Shown: positions 6,909 to 7,672 of the stretch, piece by piece
Position numbering within the stretch: the stretch's first letter is position 1
How the letters are laid out: each line of letters opens with the position of its first letter
Assembly: GCA_014730295.1 (NCBI GenBank)
Contig: WJIN01000212.1
Span: 1 to 7,672, forward strand
Source of the DNA: Promethearchaeota archaeon
GTDB lineage: Archaea > Asgardarchaeota > Lokiarchaeia > Sigynarchaeales > SOKP01
Length of the DNA: 7,672 nucleotides
Direction: 5' to 3'
Program-made: the position numbers and the translations under genes
Notes under the pieces: generated by a model
The model's database searches: none
What the model was told of the DNA's origin: nothing
The model's input: only the letters and a program-made list of their open reading frames with translations

Positions 6909-7158
6909 TGCTCCATTGGGGCCTATTATCGGTGTTACTTTCGCAATCTCTTGATTATATACATTTAGAATATCTCTCCGAAAGATCCCAGAGATTTCTT
7001 TCCCATAAAAATTCTCACTCGCTCTCACACCTTCTCTATCTTCGGATGATAAATGACTCTTAACTTTTCGCTCAATATATATCCAATCTTGCGGGAACCC
7101 TTGTTCTAATCGCAAAATTCGATTTCGTTATTTGTCTTTGGCGCTTAAAATGCAACAG

Positions 7159-7167
7159 TCACTTCCT
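7159..7167 (-). promoter_or_regulatory. Shine-Dalgarno-like site pointing to an out-of-frame start of the ATPase gene
   Basis: The minus strand reads AGGAAGTGA, one mismatch from AGGAGGTGA. A TTG at 7155 follows after 3 bases (7 from GGAA). That TTG opens a frame one base off the ATPase frame and stops after 27 codons, while the ATPase frame itself is closed by TAA at 7128-7130 and has no ATG. The original start may have been here, with a one-base indel before about 7115 being a second lesion. This is tentative. Confidence 0.35.
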
Positions 7168-7216
7168 TTATAGATATTTTTTATGACCCTTGTTCAAGAC
7201 TTGGCAAAATTACCTA

Positions 7217-7227
7217 CTTATATATAT
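7217..7227 (-). promoter_or_regulatory. TATA box of the ATPase-nuclease gene
   Basis: The minus strand reads ATATATATAAG, a good archaeal TATA match. Transcription would start near 7197, about 30 bases before the ribosome-site-like AGGAAGTGA at 7159-7167. It is divergent from the small-gene promoter near 7270-7283. Confidence 0.45.
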
Positions 7228-7269
7228 TAATATGCTGACTCAACTTAATAAAATTTCATAGTATTTGAG

Positions 7270-7283
7270 AAAAAATTAATATG
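7270..7283 (+). promoter_or_regulatory. Candidate TATA region of the small-gene pair
   Basis: AAAAAATTAATATG lies about 45 bases before the ATG at 7322. Standard spacing puts the transcript start near 7302, leaving a 20-base leader that contains the GAGGTGA ribosome site. Confidence 0.35.
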
Positions 7284-7321
7284 TCTCATTGGGTTAAAAA
7301 ATACTATATGAGGTGAATATC

Positions 7322-7483
7322 ATGAGTTATGAAACAAATTATGAAAGTTTATCCTATTACTATATTAGCGGGCTTTGGGGGTACGCAGTAATGGTAATTG
7401 TGGACGAAAATGGGGAGCGTAAATTGCGTTTGTCCAAATGTAAGAAGCAAAAGAAACTCCCCGAGATTTCCAAATCCGAGTGA
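7322..7483 (+). CDS. Small hypothetical protein, 53 aa
   Basis: The ATG is preceded by a near-perfect Shine-Dalgarno GAGGTGA (7310-7316) with 5-base spacing, the strongest translation signal attached to a gene in the window. The product is Tyr-rich at the N-terminus (NYESLSYYYISGLWGY), then a strand-turn-strand YAVMVIVDENGERKLRL that looks like a small beta hairpin, and a very basic tail (KCKKQKKLPEISKSE). No membrane segment or catalytic motif is seen and I do not recognise the family. A small RNA- or protein-binding role would fit but is a guess. Its TGA overlaps the GTG of the next frame (GTGA), indicating translational coupling. It is divergent from the ATPase-nuclease gene. Confidence 0.75.
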   Translation: MSYETNYESLSYYYISGLWGYAVMVIVDENGERKLRLSKCKKQKKLPEISKSE

Positions 7484-7605
7484 GTGTAGATGGATATATG
7501 TCCGAGGTTTCGAATTTAAGCCAGGTCAAAGATATCAATAATAAGAGTAAAGATGAGATAAATGTGTGCTTTTCGAAATTACAAAATGAGTTCGGAAAAT
7601 TATAG
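7480..7605 (+). CDS. Possible coupled small protein, 41 aa
   Basis: The frame begins at a GTG overlapping the previous stop (GTGA) and ends at TAG 7603-7605. The product is hydrophilic and probably helical (VSNLSQVKDINNKSKDEINV, then FSKLQNEFGKL), with one cysteine and no recognised motif. An ATG at 7498 is an alternative start. The overlap and ordinary amino-acid composition support a gene, but its small size and lack of a strong ribosome site leave doubt. Confidence 0.4.
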   Translation: MSVDGYMSEVSNLSQVKDINNKSKDEINVCFSKLQNEFGKL

Positions 7606-7638
7606 AATAATCATAATAAAAATATGAGAATATTATTC
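7605..7638 (+). terminator. Weak AT hairpin after the small-gene pair
   Basis: GAATAAT (7605-7611) and ATTATTC (7632-7638) are complementary, followed by T-rich DNA (CTTTTATTTCTT) near 7656-7668. T-rich tracts terminate archaeal transcription. The stem is weak and may be incidental. Confidence 0.25.
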
Positions 7639-7672
7639 AAAATTATATATAAATCTTTTATTTCTTATATAC

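Larger units (their letters stand above)
5397..7115 (-). pseudogene. P-loop ATPase fused to PD-(D/E)XK-like nuclease and tandem HhH, interrupted by TGA in Walker A
   Basis: One reading frame from a TTG at 7115 to TAA at 5397 (572 codons) is broken only by TGA at 6906-6908. It reads ...IIGPNGA-stop-KSTLLKFIAKG, so the stop replaces the glycine of GxxGxGK[S/T] (GGA to TGA is one base). The stop-free fragment downstream is 498 residues (from TTG 6893). Walker B is YMVCLAFDEL, with D208/E209 in read-through numbering, followed by an AAA/ORC-like helical part. The nuclease module spans about 340-464 (D382, E401, again E-V-T rather than E-x-K), then an acidic linker and the HhH pair (about 512-564). 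The module is a paralogue of 577-1329. Absence of other lesions after the stop suggests a recent event or a sequence error. An internal ATG at 6113 could yield a free nuclease-HhH of 238 residues. The 5' end also lacks a normal start. Intact, it would couple ATP hydrolysis to DNA binding or cleavage; this is inferred from the domains. Confidence 0.8.

Noticed and set aside
1598..7304. GGGTTAAAAAAT(T)ACTA near 1597-1613 and 7290-7304
   Set aside because: Low-complexity similarity with a one-base difference; only one copy lies before a gene, so a shared regulatory role is not supported.
1..7672. CRISPR array, tRNA, rRNA, insertion-sequence ends
   Set aside because: No regularly spaced repeats, cloverleaf arms, ribosomal signatures, transposase or paired terminal inverted repeats were seen.

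Overview
The window is AT-rich (roughly one third GC by eye). Small genes with clear Shine-Dalgarno sites, TATA-like boxes upstream of inferred starts, and the absence of convincing -35/-10 promoters all suggest an archaeon. An Asgard-type or other mesophilic, AT-rich archaeon is plausible. The lineage is an inference, because no rRNA or other phylogenetic marker is present.

Layout from left to right: (1) The 5' part of a minus-strand gene leaves the window at base 1; a weak small ORF lies upstream of it. (2) A minus-strand pair follows: a small C2H2-type zinc-finger protein (1262-1438) overlapping by 68 bp a PD-(D/E)XK-like nuclease with a C-terminal tandem helix-hairpin-helix (577-1329). 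(3) A mostly non-coding stretch (1499-1884) leads into the remains of a minus-strand membrane-protein gene (1885-2330), broken by an apparent one-base deletion and probably by a nonsense codon. (4) A large plus-strand UvrD/Rep-type superfamily 1 helicase (2602-5400) carries a VSR-like nuclease insert and three C-terminal topoisomerase-type zinc ribbons. (5) Convergent with it, sharing stop-codon bases, is a minus-strand gene (5397-7115) for a P-loop ATPase fused to a second copy of the same nuclease-HhH module. It has an in-frame TGA exactly at the glycine before the Walker A lysine. (6) Divergently, two small translationally coupled plus-strand genes (7322-7483 and 7480-7605) end the window.

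Functionally this looks like a DNA-processing locus: helicase-nuclease, ATPase-nuclease-HhH, free nuclease-HhH and a zinc-finger protein. Defence against foreign DNA or DNA repair are the obvious hypotheses; nothing in the sequence decides between them. The most notable points are the two copies of one nuclease-HhH module flanking the helicase in direct orientation (about 75% identical in the nuclease part and 84% in the HhH part by hand count), the stop codon inside the P-loop, and at least two decaying genes in under 8 kb, which suggests an accessory, fast-changing region.
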